Assembly: GCA_001872455.1 (NCBI GenBank)
Contig: MNXJ01000069.1
Location: forward strand, 1 to 57,562
Length of the DNA: 57,562 bases
Reading direction: 5' to 3'
Origin: Anaerolineae bacterium CG2_30_57_67
Lineage (GTDB): Bacteria; Chloroflexota; Anaerolineae; Anaerolineales; Villigracilaceae
The translations under genes were made by a program, and so were the position numbers. Position 1 is the stretch's first letter. Each line of letters starts with the position of its first letter. The notes under the pieces are model-generated. The model saw nothing but the letters and a program-made list of their open reading frames with translations, ran no database searches and was not told the origin of the DNA. This document shows positions 41,398 to 51,800 of this stretch, piece after piece.

Positions 41398-43611
41398 CTA
41401 TTCGTCCGGCAAATCGCCTGCGCCGCGTTCCACCAGCACATCGCGGTCTTTACCGCCGCCCTGCGATTCGCCGACGATGCCCATTTCTTCCAATTGGTCA
41501 AGCAGGCGCGCGGCGCGCGGATAACCGATGCGCAGTTTGCGCTGTAACAGCGAGGCGTTGGCGCGCTGGCTTTGGCGCACAATTTCAATGGCCTGTTCCA
41601 GCAGCACGTCATCGCCGCCCTCTTCAGGCTCCTGCAGCAGGGCTTCCCAGGGCGCCAAATCGGTGGTGGTGGGCGCCATTTTTTGCCAGAAAGCCACCAG
41701 CCGCTCGATTTCCTGGTCGGTGACGTACACGCCCTGGGCGCGGATGGGGTTGCCGACTTCTGGATTCAGGAAAAGTAAATCGCCGCGCCCAAGCAGGGTT
41801 TCCGCGCCGGGGGTATCGAGAATGACGCGGCTGTCAATGCCCGATGCCACCGAAAAAGCCAGCCGCGCCGGAAAGTTGGCTTTAATCAGGCCGGTGACGA
41901 CATCGGTGCTGGGGCGCTGGGTGGCGACGACCAGGTGAATGCCGGTGGCGCGCGCCATCTGCGCCAGGCGGACGAGGGTGTGTTCGGTTTGCTCCGGCGC
42001 AGACATCATCAGGTCGGCCAATTCATCCACGATGACAACCATGCGCGGCAGGGCGGGTGCGCCGTCTTTGCGGGCGGCGCGTTTCTGGTTGTAACTGTCC
42101 AGGTCGCGGGCGTGCGCGTCTTCCAGCAGGCGGTAGCGATGTTCCATTTCGGCCACCACCCAGCGCAGCACGCCGGTGATGCGGTTGACATCCGTTTCTA
42201 CTTTGCCGAGCAAATGCGGCAGGCCGTTAAAACGGATGAGTTCCACCATTTTGGCGTCAATCATCACAATCCGCAAATCTTCGGGGGCGTTGTTCATCGC
42301 CAGGCAGGCCGCCAGCGCGGTGACAAAAACCGATTTGCCGGAGCCGGTTGCGCCCGCAATCAGCAGATGCGGCATACGCGCCAGGTCGGCAATCAGCGGT
42401 GCGCCAGAGACATCGCGCCCCAGCGCCACCGTCAGCGGGGCGCTGGTTTTGGCAAAGGCTTCGCTTTCGAGAATGGCGCGCAAGCGGACGGTGCTGGAAC
42501 GGGCGTTGGGAACTTCGATGCCGACGTAGGGTTTGCCCGGCACCGGGGCTTCAATGCGCAGCCGCTCGGCAGAAAGCGCCAGCGCCAGGTCTTTTTGCAG
42601 GGCGGCAATTTGCGCCACGCGCACTTTGAAAAGTTGTTTTTCGTCTTCGGCGGTCAGGCCGGGCTTTTTGATAAAGCCAGGCTGAACGGCAAATTGCGTG
42701 ATGGTCGGACCAATGCGAAAGCCAATCACCTTGACCGGAATGCCAAACTCATCGAGGGTTTTTTCAATCAGCCCGGCGATCAGGTTGATTTGGCGCTCAT
42801 CGGGACGCGCATTTTGTTCGCCAAAGAACAGATTGAAAGGCGGCAGGCGGTCGCTGCGGGGCAGAATGGCGGCAGGTTTTTCTTCCGTTTTTTCGGGGAG
42901 TTTGAAATTTTTGCGGAACTGCGCTGGCAGCGGGAGCGCCGGTTTACGGGCGGGGGGAGCCGCTGAAACGGAATCCGGAAGCGGCGAAATATTTCCTGCC
43001 GCTGCGGCGGCGGAACCTAAACTCTCCAGCGCGGCAACAGGCTGTTCGCCCGCTATTTTCCACAACAGGGTTTCGATTTTGGGGAGCAAGTGAAAACCTA
43101 TCAGACTGGTGACAATCAGCCCCAAAAAAGCGACAATGTTACGTCCAATGTCGCCCAGCAGGGCTGAAAGCAGGTAGGCCAGCGCCCAGCCAACGTAGCC
43201 GCCATCGCGGCCTTGTTCGGCGCTTTCAATTGAGACGCCGCCCAACAAGGTGAAGGTGAGAATGAAGAAGAAAGCGGCCAGTTCAAGCCAAAGGATGCGC
43301 CCCCAGCGCAATTGCTCTTCGGGGTGTTGACGGTGACGCAAAAGCCACCAACCGCCAACGCCCAGGAGGATGACGATGAAAAAACTACCGTAGCCAATAC
43401 CGCGCCGCAGGGTGTAGACCCAGGGGTCAATCAATGCACCTCCGGTGATGCCGGTCAGGCCGAGCAGCGTCAGCAGGGCGAGCGCCAGCAGCAGCACCGC
43501 CGCGGCGTCGGCGCCAAAACGGCCAAAGTGCGTTTGGACGCGCTCCAGCCAATCGAGCGGGTCGAGGCGCGCGCGGGGATCTTCGGCAGGGAAACGCTGC
43601 TCGGTAGGCAT
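41398..43611 (-). CDS. ftsK: DNA translocase FtsK/SpoIIIE
   Basis: A 737-residue protein. Four membrane helices (about 35-190) are followed by a Pro/Ala linker, then the RecA-like motor with Walker A AGATGSGKSVFV, RMVVIVDELADLM (Walker B) and RPSTDVVTGLIKANFPARLAFSVAS. The C-terminal winged-helix gamma domain (LLEQAIEIV..RANASLLQRKLRIGYPRAARLLDQLEEMGIV) reads polar DNA signals. It moves chromosome ends through the closing septum. It starts 1 base into the S1 gene stop (TAATG). Confidence 0.96.
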   Translation of the reverse strand: MPTEQRFPAEDPRARLDPLDWLERVQTHFGRFGADAAAVLLLALALLTLLGLTGITGGALIDPWVYTLRRGIGYGSFFIVILLGVGGWWLLRHRQHPEEQLRWGRILWLELAAFFFILTFTLLGGVSIESAEQGRDGGYVGWALAYLLSALLGDIGRNIVAFLGLIVTSLIGFHLLPKIETLLWKIAGEQPVAALESLGSAAAAAGNISPLPDSVSAAPPARKPALPLPAQFRKNFKLPEKTEEKPAAILPRSDRLPPFNLFFGEQNARPDERQINLIAGLIEKTLDEFGIPVKVIGFRIGPTITQFAVQPGFIKKPGLTAEDEKQLFKVRVAQIAALQKDLALALSAERLRIEAPVPGKPYVGIEVPNARSSTVRLRAILESEAFAKTSAPLTVALGRDVSGAPLIADLARMPHLLIAGATGSGKSVFVTALAACLAMNNAPEDLRIVMIDAKMVELIRFNGLPHLLGKVETDVNRITGVLRWVVAEMEHRYRLLEDAHARDLDSYNQKRAARKDGAPALPRMVVIVDELADLMMSAPEQTEHTLVRLAQMARATGIHLVVATQRPSTDVVTGLIKANFPARLAFSVASGIDSRVILDTPGAETLLGRGDLLFLNPEVGNPIRAQGVYVTDQEIERLVAFWQKMAPTTTDLAPWEALLQEPEEGGDDVLLEQAIEIVRQSQRANASLLQRKLRIGYPRAARLLDQLEEMGIVGESQGGGKDRDVLVERGAGDLPDE

Positions 43612-44570
43612 TAGCAGGTTTCCAATTTCAGGCTCAACCCCAAGCGTTGACGTTCGGGGTCGAGGTGCAAAATGCGGACGTTAATGGCCTGATTTTCGCG
43701 GTAGGTTTCTCGAATACTGGCTCCGGTGGGAAGTTCGATTTCGGAGGCGTGTACCAGGCCTTCAAGACCTTCGGACAGCCGGGCGAAAACGCCAAACGAT
43801 ACAACGCTTGTGATGGTGGCTGGCAAAATATCGCCAATGGCATAACGCTGGGCAACGCTTTGCCAGGGGTTGGGCTGCAGACGTTTGAGGCTGAGGGCGA
43901 TGCGGCAGCGTTCCGGCAAAATATCCAGCACCTGCACTTCCACACGCTGCCCGATTTTGAGAATATGAGAGGGGTGCAAAACGCGTCCCCAGGAAAGTTC
44001 AGAAATATGGATGAGGCCTTCGACGCCGCCCAAGTCAATGAAAACGCCAAAATCGGTGATGTTGGTGACATCGCCGCTGACAATTTCGCCGGACTGAAGG
44101 TTGGTGAAGATTTCGGTGCGGCGTCCGGCGTCGGCGCGGGCGGCGCGTTCGGAAAAGACAATGCGGCCTTCTTCGGGGACGCATTCGATGATTTTCAAGC
44201 GCAGGTCGCGGCCAACGTAGCGGGCGAGGAAACCTTCGCGCTCCGGCTCAACTTCGCAGGTCATGTCGATGAGATGGCTGTACGGGATGAATCCGCGCAG
44301 GCGCTCATTTTCGACCAGCAATCCGCCGCGGTTGTAGCCAACTACCGGCAGGGAAACGATTTGGTCCTGGCGATAAACACTGATGGCGTACTCCCAATCG
44401 GCGCGAAGCAGCGCAGGGGCAGAGGTTGATTCGGGACGGCTGAAAACGGGCGCAGTAGACAGGCGTGAGGCGGCGACAAAACGTTCTTCGTCGGCGAGAA
44501 CAGATTGCCACCAGTCTTCGTCAATGTCGAGGTACGTTGCCTCGGCGTGAGGGGGATTGGCGATTACCAT
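43611..44570 (-). CDS. S1-domain RNA-binding protein (short RpsA-like)
   Basis: A 319-residue protein with three S1 folds. Fold one, at about 70-135, is degenerate. Fold two, at about 155-225, is classical (GDVTNITDFGVFIDLGGVEGLIHISELSW). Fold three, at about 245-310, reads GDILPATITSVVSFGVFARLSEGLEGLVHASEIE. An acidic 60-residue head precedes them. Ribosomal protein S1 usually has four to six such folds, so this is either the lineage's short S1 or a specialised RNA-binding protein. It has GGAGG before the ATG, and TAATG overlaps at both ends. Confidence 0.85.
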   Translation of the reverse strand: MVIANPPHAEATYLDIDEDWWQSVLADEERFVAASRLSTAPVFSRPESTSAPALLRADWEYAISVYRQDQIVSLPVVGYNRGGLLVENERLRGFIPYSHLIDMTCEVEPEREGFLARYVGRDLRLKIIECVPEEGRIVFSERAARADAGRRTEIFTNLQSGEIVSGDVTNITDFGVFIDLGGVEGLIHISELSWGRVLHPSHILKIGQRVEVQVLDILPERCRIALSLKRLQPNPWQSVAQRYAIGDILPATITSVVSFGVFARLSEGLEGLVHASEIELPTGASIRETYRENQAINVRILHLDPERQRLGLSLKLETC

Positions 44571-46516
44571 TAAGAATCAGCCTCCTTCCTTTCTTCGGGC
44601 TTGCGTTGGATTTCCATTTCAAGGATGGTTTTCGCAACCGCCTCAACAGCGATGCGTTGTTTGCGATATAAATCGGCTTCAGACATTGCCAGGCGGGCGG
44701 CGACTTCGCGCACTTTGCGGCCTTCGATAAATTTCAGGTCAAGAATGTTGTAAAGCATCCATTCAGTAGTAAAACGGCGTTCACCTTCTGGACGTACTTG
44801 TTCGACAGCGCGTTTGAGCAAGGCGCGCAGGGCGTTGGGCATGTTGCCATCATATTCATCGCGCGCCATTTCTTGCACAACACGCAAGCGCATCAACGGC
44901 GAATCGGTCAATTTGGGGCCGCCCCAGTAATGGTTAAGGGCTTCACGCACCCATTCGGAAACATCGTTCTCTGGAGCAAAGGTTTCTGCCAGCAAGTTGG
45001 CGCGGGTGTCGTAGCGGCTGGCCGCGCGCATACGCTGAATAAGTTCGACCTGGGGCTGTAAATCTTGCAGGGTGCTGAAAACACGCTGTTGCAAGGAACG
45101 ATCTTCCAGCGCCAGCGCGGCGCGCTCAGCCAACAACCACAAAGCCTGAAGTTGATCTGGCTCAATCGTTTGCCCTGGCGCACAGACGACGCCGAGAATA
45201 CCCAGCAAGGGGGCTTCCTGGTCACGGTCTAACTCAATGGCGCGACGCTGGCGCAGAGGTAAAATCCAGGTATCGTTCCATAGATATTCCTTACGACCGG
45301 AGGCATCTGGTTCGAGCAGCTGCAATGCCTGCGAAAGGTTATCTTTTTCGGCAAAGGGCTTTCCGGCGTTAATCAACAGGCTGAGTTCGCCGCCATCCAA
45401 AGCGGCAATAAAGGCCGAGGGCGATTGCATGTGGTCGCGCACAGCGGCCAACACGGCTTCGAGAAATTGGCGCAAATCGCTTTGAGTGAGTAAGCGTTCT
45501 TCAACATTTTGCAGCAAGGTCAGTTCGGCACGGTCGCGGCCAAAAAAGAGTTGGCGTTCCCAGATGGGCGCAGCCAAAGTGATGAGGTGTTCCATCAGCA
45601 AGATACTGGCGACTGTGGCGACGGGAACCCCGGCATTGTACTCCAAGCCGAAGGTTTCGCCGCCGCGCCGAACGAGAGTCATCACCGAAAGAGCCACCGA
45701 GGCGGTCACCGGACCGCGCATAATCCATTTAAAAAGACGACTCTTGACAACGCGATCAGGCCAGGCAACGCCAAAAAACGCAACGGCGTAGGCCATGATG
45801 ATGATGAGCGCACCTACCAGTAGATTAATCAGCGTTGCAACGCTCCAAAAGAAGAGCGGAAAATTGGCGGCGAAGCTGGAGCCAAACAAAAGATAAGGGT
45901 AAGAGCCAAGCGCCGGGGCAGTAGCTCCGGTCATCAGGTAAATCATGCGGCGACGGCCCGAGCGAGTCAACATTTTGCCGTAGGCGCGGATGAAATTGAC
46001 GCCCGCCCACAGCATCACCGCCAAGTAATACAAACTAAAAAAGTCCGTCCACAGGGTGCGCTGAAGGTGAGGCGCTGGTTGACGATTGACAACCAGCCCG
46101 CCCACCAACTGTCTGGCCATGAAAAGAAGCAGGAAGAAGACCGAAACGAGGTAGATGGCGCGTACCGCCATGCGGCGGCGTCCGCGCGAAGGTTTGCCAG
46201 CGGTAACCAGAAGCGCGTCTGAAAGGTGCAGATACGCCGGGGGCAGAAAAACGATCCCGATCCATTGCAGGCGCAGGAAAAGGTCAATTAAGTCAGCGCT
46301 TTTGACAGCGCTCTGAATGGCTTCGGAAGTGAAAATCACCATCACCGAGAGCAGAATGACGGCAAAGGAGCGCGCAACGCGGTCGCGCAAGTTAAATGTC
46401 AGCGCATAAATGAGAAGCGAAAAAGCCGTGATGGCAATCCCGGCTGTGAGAATTTGATTGAGTGTTTTGATCCCCGCCAGCAAACCTTCATACCAACCGC
46501 TAAACATGCAGACCAT
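44570..46516 (-). CDS. Membrane GAF sensor with C-terminal HTH-like domain
   Basis: A 648-residue protein. About seven to eight helices (15-300) resemble the 7TM region of some histidine kinases. A GAF-like domain (about 335-480) and an unusual helical end (about 500-648) follow. The end contains YNILDLKFIEGRKVREVAARLAMSEADLYRKQ, which looks like a sigma-region-4/LuxR-type helix-turn-helix. There is no HisKA, ATPase, GGDEF or EAL domain. It could be a membrane-tethered transcription factor. The start may be the ATG at 46516 or at 46507. It heads the S1-ftsK operon with a TAATG overlap. Confidence 0.7.
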   Translation of the reverse strand: MVCMFSGWYEGLLAGIKTLNQILTAGIAITAFSLLIYALTFNLRDRVARSFAVILLSVMVIFTSEAIQSAVKSADLIDLFLRLQWIGIVFLPPAYLHLSDALLVTAGKPSRGRRRMAVRAIYLVSVFFLLLFMARQLVGGLVVNRQPAPHLQRTLWTDFFSLYYLAVMLWAGVNFIRAYGKMLTRSGRRRMIYLMTGATAPALGSYPYLLFGSSFAANFPLFFWSVATLINLLVGALIIIMAYAVAFFGVAWPDRVVKSRLFKWIMRGPVTASVALSVMTLVRRGGETFGLEYNAGVPVATVASILLMEHLITLAAPIWERQLFFGRDRAELTLLQNVEERLLTQSDLRQFLEAVLAAVRDHMQSPSAFIAALDGGELSLLINAGKPFAEKDNLSQALQLLEPDASGRKEYLWNDTWILPLRQRRAIELDRDQEAPLLGILGVVCAPGQTIEPDQLQALWLLAERAALALEDRSLQQRVFSTLQDLQPQVELIQRMRAASRYDTRANLLAETFAPENDVSEWVREALNHYWGGPKLTDSPLMRLRVVQEMARDEYDGNMPNALRALLKRAVEQVRPEGERRFTTEWMLYNILDLKFIEGRKVREVAARLAMSEADLYRKQRIAVEAVAKTILEMEIQRKPEERKEADS

Positions 46517-46535
46517 CCCGGTAAAAAAAAGTATG

Positions 46536-46575
46536 GCGCAAAAGTGACTTTGCGCAGAAGCGAAATAAATTTCGC
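46536..46575. repeat. Two adjacent palindromes between sensor and GNAT genes
   Basis: GCGCAAA/TTTGCGC with loop AGTGAC (46536-46555) and GCGAAATAAATTTCGC (46560-46575). The second is a compensated variant of the GCGACATAAATGTCGC family. Confidence 0.75.
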
Positions 46576-46582
46576 GGTACGA

Positions 46583-47116
46583 CTAAATAGTGCGGGTAAA
46601 AAATAAGGCCACATCGCGCGTGGCGTAGTGAATATCATTATAGCCACAAAATTCGTAGCCCAGTTTGAGCGCCATGCGAATGGCCGGATAATTTTTCGAT
46701 TGCATTTCAAGAATGGCGCGGCGCAACCCCTGTTGCACACCCCAGGCTTCCGCTGATGCAACCAGCTTGCGCGCCAATCCCTGTCGCCGCCAATCGCGGC
46801 CAACCACTACATCACTAATCCAAACAGCGTGAGGTACCATTTTTTCAGTGAAGCGCACGTAAGCGACAGGTTCCATCCCAGACAGGGCAGTTTGCATGGG
46901 GGTCAGATGCCAGGTATCGGGCAAATCGCTTGCCGGGCGCGGATGCGTCACCTGTACCGCGCGCGGCAAGCGCACTTCGCGGAAGATGGCATCCACCTGG
47001 CCAGGGTCGCGGCGCAAATCCAACTGCCAAACGTAGTCCGTTTGCAGGCTGTGATCAAGGGCGCTCAAACGCGCCAGGTCGGTGGAGATGGTGTTACGAA
47101 TTTGAATGTCGCTCAT
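46583..47116 (-). CDS. GNAT-family N-acetyltransferase
   Basis: A 177-residue GNAT domain: VWISDVVVGRDWRRQGLARKLVASAEAWG carries the acetyl-CoA loop (RRQGLA), and NYPAIRMALKLGYEFCGYND the C-terminal motif. The ATG overlaps the stop of the upstream membrane protein (ATGA). Substrate unknown. Confidence 0.9.
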   Translation of the reverse strand: MSDIQIRNTISTDLARLSALDHSLQTDYVWQLDLRRDPGQVDAIFREVRLPRAVQVTHPRPASDLPDTWHLTPMQTALSGMEPVAYVRFTEKMVPHAVWISDVVVGRDWRRQGLARKLVASAEAWGVQQGLRRAILEMQSKNYPAIRMALKLGYEFCGYNDIHYATRDVALFFTRTI

Positions 47117-47790
47117 GGTGCATCGGGTGCCGCGATACGAACAGGAATTTCACAGGGGGGCAGGGCTGTGCCAGTGTTATCGGTGACGACGACGCGCAAG
47201 GTGTAGTCGCCAGGAGTGATGGTGGAAGTGTTCCAAACTCCCAGCGATGCGTCGCGCAAGGGGTCGCGCCCAGCGGCAATGGCAACCCAATCTTGACTGC
47301 CGACAGGAGCATATTCGTACTTAAAAAAGCCAAAGTTAGGCAAATCTACCGTGCCTTTGAGTTCGACCGCACCTTGCAGGGTCTGCCCGGCCTGAAGCGA
47401 GGTGATAATCAATTTTCCGGGAATACAGCCGAGCGTTCCAGCAGGCGGCTGCGGCAGGGTTGCGGCGGGAGTCGCCCCGGGGGGCAAGGTGGTCCGCGGC
47501 GTGGCAAACAGGTCAGGAGTCGCGGTTTGCAGGAAGGTCATCGCTGGAATGAAAGGGGCGACAAAGCTGACCAGGCAGAAAACGCTCAATCCCATCATCA
47601 CCAACAGGATGGCGATGGTGCCAGAACTGCGCACGCGCTGAAACGCCATCTCTTTTTCGAGGCCAAAGACACTCTGCTTCCATTCCACCCAGGCGCGGTA
47701 GAGATTGCGAAACGCAAACAAGCCGCCCAGGCTGAGGAGTAAATAAAACGGGGTTTCATTTTTAACCAAAAAGCGAAAGAGGGCATCCAC
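47113..47790 (-). CDS. Membrane protein with external Ig-like domain
   Basis: A 225-residue protein with helices at about 14-32 and 55-85. A Thr/Pro linker (ATPRTTLPPGATPAATLP) is followed by a beta-sandwich of about 100 residues (QTLQGAVELKGTVDLPNFGFFKYEYAP..WNTSTITPGDYTLRVVVTDNTG). This resembles bacterial Ig-like folds and contains two cysteines that could bridge. The function is unknown. It is coupled to the acetyltransferase gene and 11 bases after the PNP gene's convergent-side neighbour on the same strand. Confidence 0.75.
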   Translation of the reverse strand: MDALFRFLVKNETPFYLLLSLGGLFAFRNLYRAWVEWKQSVFGLEKEMAFQRVRSSGTIAILLVMMGLSVFCLVSFVAPFIPAMTFLQTATPDLFATPRTTLPPGATPAATLPQPPAGTLGCIPGKLIITSLQAGQTLQGAVELKGTVDLPNFGFFKYEYAPVGSQDWVAIAAGRDPLRDASLGVWNTSTITPGDYTLRVVVTDNTGTALPPCEIPVRIAAPDAP

Positions 47791-47801
47791 AACAGGTACG
47801 C

Positions 47802-48644
47802 TTACAGGCCGCGCAATACGCCGCGAATAATTTTTTCCAGGCCCGGCACCATCAGCCGACCCGCTTCGAGAACTTCTTCGTGGCTGGTGAGGGTGTTTCC
47901 GTCCAAATTGGCTTTGTTGCTAATGCCAGAGATACCGAGGACGCGCATTCCGCCGTGTCTGGCAACTGTGACCTCGGGAACGGTGGACATGCCAACCGCG
48001 TCGGCGCCCGCCATGCGTAGAAAGCGCAAGTCGGCTGGGGTTTCAAAGGCCGGGCCGCTCAAGCCAACGTAAACGCCTTCGCGCAATATGACGTTGCGTT
48101 GACGGGCGGCCTGGCGCGCCAACTCGCCCAAAGCGCGGTCGTAGGCCTGGCTCATATCGGGGAAACGCTGACCGAGCGCCGGGTCGTTGGGCCCAATCAG
48201 CGGGTTGATGCCGCTCATGCCAATCATGTTCAGGTGATCAGTAATCAACATCAGGTCGCCAGGGGCAAAATCTGGGTGAATCGCTCCGGCGGCGTTGGTA
48301 ACGATGAGAATTTCAATGCCAAGGCGCTGCATGACGCGCACCGGCAGGGTGACCTGCGCCATGGAATAGCCTTCGTAAAAATGCACACGCCCTTGCATCA
48401 CCAGCGCGGCCTGACCTTCCAGCGTGCCAATCACTAATTGACCAGTATGCCCCCAAACAGTGGATGTCGGCCAATGGGGCAAGTCGGCGTAAGGAATAAT
48501 ATCGGATAATTCAATCGAATCGGCAAGGCTTCCCAAGCCAGAGCCAAGAATCAGGCCAACGCGCGGCTGGTAGCGGGTACGCGCGCGTACAACGGCGGCG
48601 ACTTCGTCTATTTGGGCAAGAGAAAAAAACGGCTCGTTAATCAT
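47802..48644 (-). CDS. punA: Purine nucleoside phosphorylase
   Basis: A 280-residue type I (trimeric) PNP that cleaves guanosine/inosine with phosphate. GLILGSGLGSLAD is the phosphate-binding start. MQGRVHFYEGYSMAQVTLPVRVM, TNAAGAIHPDFAPGDLMLITDHLN, GLSGPAFETPAD and the base-binding GISNKANL (usual Asn) complete it. GGTGA lies before the ATG. Confidence 0.95.
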   Translation of the reverse strand: MINEPFFSLAQIDEVAAVVRARTRYQPRVGLILGSGLGSLADSIELSDIIPYADLPHWPTSTVWGHTGQLVIGTLEGQAALVMQGRVHFYEGYSMAQVTLPVRVMQRLGIEILIVTNAAGAIHPDFAPGDLMLITDHLNMIGMSGINPLIGPNDPALGQRFPDMSQAYDRALGELARQAARQRNVILREGVYVGLSGPAFETPADLRFLRMAGADAVGMSTVPEVTVARHGGMRVLGISGISNKANLDGNTLTSHEEVLEAGRLMVPGLEKIIRGVLRGL

Positions 48645-48801
48645 TTTTCACCAATGAATTCTAAATTTTTTTGATAATTCGTGGGTGAAATTATACACGA
48701 TGGCACGACATTACGCCAAAAATGAATGCCGGACGCACAACAGAGCAGGAAGGTGATTGCGCATTGTAAAGACGCAGCTCCTATGCTATCCTTAACCGAT
48801 A

Positions 48802-51800
48802 ATGAATAAACTCTCCACCCAGGCGCTGTCATTTAGTGGGATAGTTTTCCTGTTTGCGACAGCCGCCACATTGTTAATTGCGCCCCATTTGATGAGCGGA
48901 ATAACCGGCCCTTTGCCAAGCTGGTTTTCGCTTGTGTGTGGAACGTTCCTTTTTGTGCTATCAAACGTTTTTCTGGCCGGTCTGGTACTGAATTATCCCG
49001 AAAACATGCAACGATTTTTTCGGATGGGGGTGGGAATCGCCACGTTGGGACTGAGCGCGCTTGCCTGGCGCGGCGGTTTTTTTCTGGAGACTTTTTGGCT
49101 TGGTATTTTGACGCTGGCGGCAGTTCTCTCCGTTGCGCCCTGGCTAAATCAGCGTGACTGGCTGCGGGGACTTACGCAAGCTGCCCATTTTCTGCTGGGG
49201 CTGGCCGTATTTTTGCGGCCCGACTGGGTAGCATCCACATTGGGAACGCCTCCGCACCTGCCGACCCAGGCGGCGCTGGGGAGTGGCTTCATTTTGAGCG
49301 CACTGATTGCCATCCTGCTTGGCCTGCGTCCCCATATTTCGCCAGAATCACGCGCCCGTCCAATGGCGATTCCCTGGCTACTGTGGGGATTTTTGGGACT
49401 GCTGGTCGGACGCACTCCACAAATGCTGGTAGCGGGGAGCGCGGCCTTTAGCCTGCTCTGGATGGACTCCATTCCGTGGGAAAAAATTGTCTTGCGCGAG
49501 GGTCAGAGCCTGGGACGCCGCTTTGTTCACCTGATTGAAATTGGGCATAGCATTTCATTAGCGCTTACGCTGCTTATTTTGCAGGCCGTTGAGCGGCTCG
49601 TGCCAGGCGCACAAACCAGCCCACAGATGAACAGTGTGCGCAATATCGCCCTGGTAGGGTACACAGTTGTGGTCGCAATCAGTATTCTACTGATCATTTC
49701 GGTTGCGCTTTCGATCAACGGCATTTTTTCGGGCTTGCAAGGCATAAAAATGAAAGCAGAGATAGAAAACACCAGCGAAAATGGAATATTTGCCGTAATG
49801 GTCAACCTGCTGCTGCAACCATTTGTCACCTCTCAAGAAATGTTAAGCCATGTTTCGCGTCAACAGAAAGAATACGCCCGCCTGCTGGAAGAACGTACCC
49901 GCAGCGAAAAACATCGCATGGCGCAGTTACACCTGCTTCACCAGATGAATCAGGAATTGGTCACCGTCCTCGACGCGCCCGTTTCGGCACAACTAGCTGC
50001 CAACGCCATTGCGGCCACGCTGGGAGTCAACCTGACAGCCGTGTTTGAATTCGACCCAGAACGCGATGAAATGGTGTTGATGGCTTCCAGCGGTGAACAA
50101 GCCACAGCCATTCCACCCGAATACCGACAGAGCATTCGCGTTGGGCTGATTGGGCGCGCCGCGCGCCTGCGCCGCACACAGCTGGTGGCGGATACACGCC
50201 TCGACCCTGATTATCTGCAACTCAATACTCTCGAAAACTTCTCTGAGCTGGTCGTGCCACTGCTCAACTACAACCAACTGCGCGGCGCGTTGCTCATCAG
50301 CCATGCCAGCGTCAATAACTTTGATGACAGCGATATTCGCGTTCTTGAGACACTTGGCTTGCTTTTAGTCACGTCCTGGGAACGCAGTGACCATGAACAG
50401 CGCCTGATGCGGCTGATTCAGGCTGGTGTCAATCTTTCCACTACGTTGGAGGTGGAGGAAGTGATTCAACAATTGGCAACCAGCGCCCAGCAAACGCTGG
50501 ATGCCCGTTACGTTTTCCTGGCATTGGTAGATAAGGGCGGCGGCTTCACACGCATCGCCAGCGCCGGGTACGCCCCAACACTAAGCAGCATGTTGGGAAG
50601 CGACCCGGAGGGCAACACGCTGATTCAAACCGTGCTGAACAATTCCAAACCCTTGCGCGTGCGCGACGTGCGCAAAAAATTCACTACCACCCCCACCGGA
50701 AGTCTTGACTTGCGCACCCTATTGGCTGCCCCCATCCGCTTGCGTCAATCCAGCATCGGTGTTTTATTATGCTTTGGCAAACAAGGCAACCGCGCTTTTA
50801 CCGACAACGACGAAGGTCTGGTACGCCTGCTTGCCAGCCAGGCCGCGGCGGCCATCGAAGCCACCTGGCTCTATCAGGAAATCCGCTCCATGTTCAGCAC
50901 CGCCACCCTGCTCTACCAGTTAAGCACGCGCGTCATTCAGGCTGAGCAACTTACCGACGCGGCGGCGGCGATTGCCGAAAGCTGTTACCAAATCAGTCGC
51001 GCGCGCGCGGCAGGCATTGTTCTGATGGATGTTCATCAGAAAGTCAGCATCAAAGTTCAAATCGACTCCACCGGCCTGCACCCCGGCAACAATCATCCGC
51101 TCTCTCTGGTGCGGCAAGCGCTTGCCAGCGGGCAAAGTATCATCTTTTCATCCGAAAATGAATTGGCACGCGTCTGCATCCCCCTGCAAACCCCGCGCCA
51201 CCAGTACGGTGCGCTCTGGCTCGACATCCCGGAAAAAAATTGGAGCGACACACGCTTTGCCGATAATCTGCACAGCCTCGCCAACCAGGCTTCAATTGCG
51301 CTGGAACGCAGCATCCTGCTTTCCGAAACCCGTAAGCAGGCCGAGGCGCTGGAAGCGGCCTTGAACGAACTAGAAGTGACCTATGACCAAACGCTGGCGG
51401 CGCTCACCTCTGCTCTGGATGCGCGTGACCGTGAAACGGAAGGACACAGCCTGCGCGTGGCGCGTATCGCTTCCTTTTTGGGGCGCAAAATTGGTCTCAA
51501 CGAAGAACAGGCCAAAATATTGGAACGCGGCGCAATTTTGCACGACATCGGAAAAATTGGCATCAGCGACACCATTCTGCTGAAACCCGGCCCGCTGACG
51601 CCTGAAGAATGGCAAACCATGCGTCTGCACCCCGATATTGGCGCACGCATTATCGAGGGGATTCCATTTTTGCAGGAGGCTTTGCCCATCATCCGCTATC
51701 ACCAGGAACGCTGGAACGGATCCGGCTACCCGCTGGGACTCAAGGAGCAGGATATTCCCTTTCCCGCGCGCATATTTGCCGTCGTAGACGCCTACGACGC

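Noticed and set aside
41349-41612. N-terminal extension of the phosphatidyltransferase up to 41612
   Set aside because: It overlaps the end of ftsK out of frame and runs through a hairpin repeat; TTG 41348 with AGGAG fits better.
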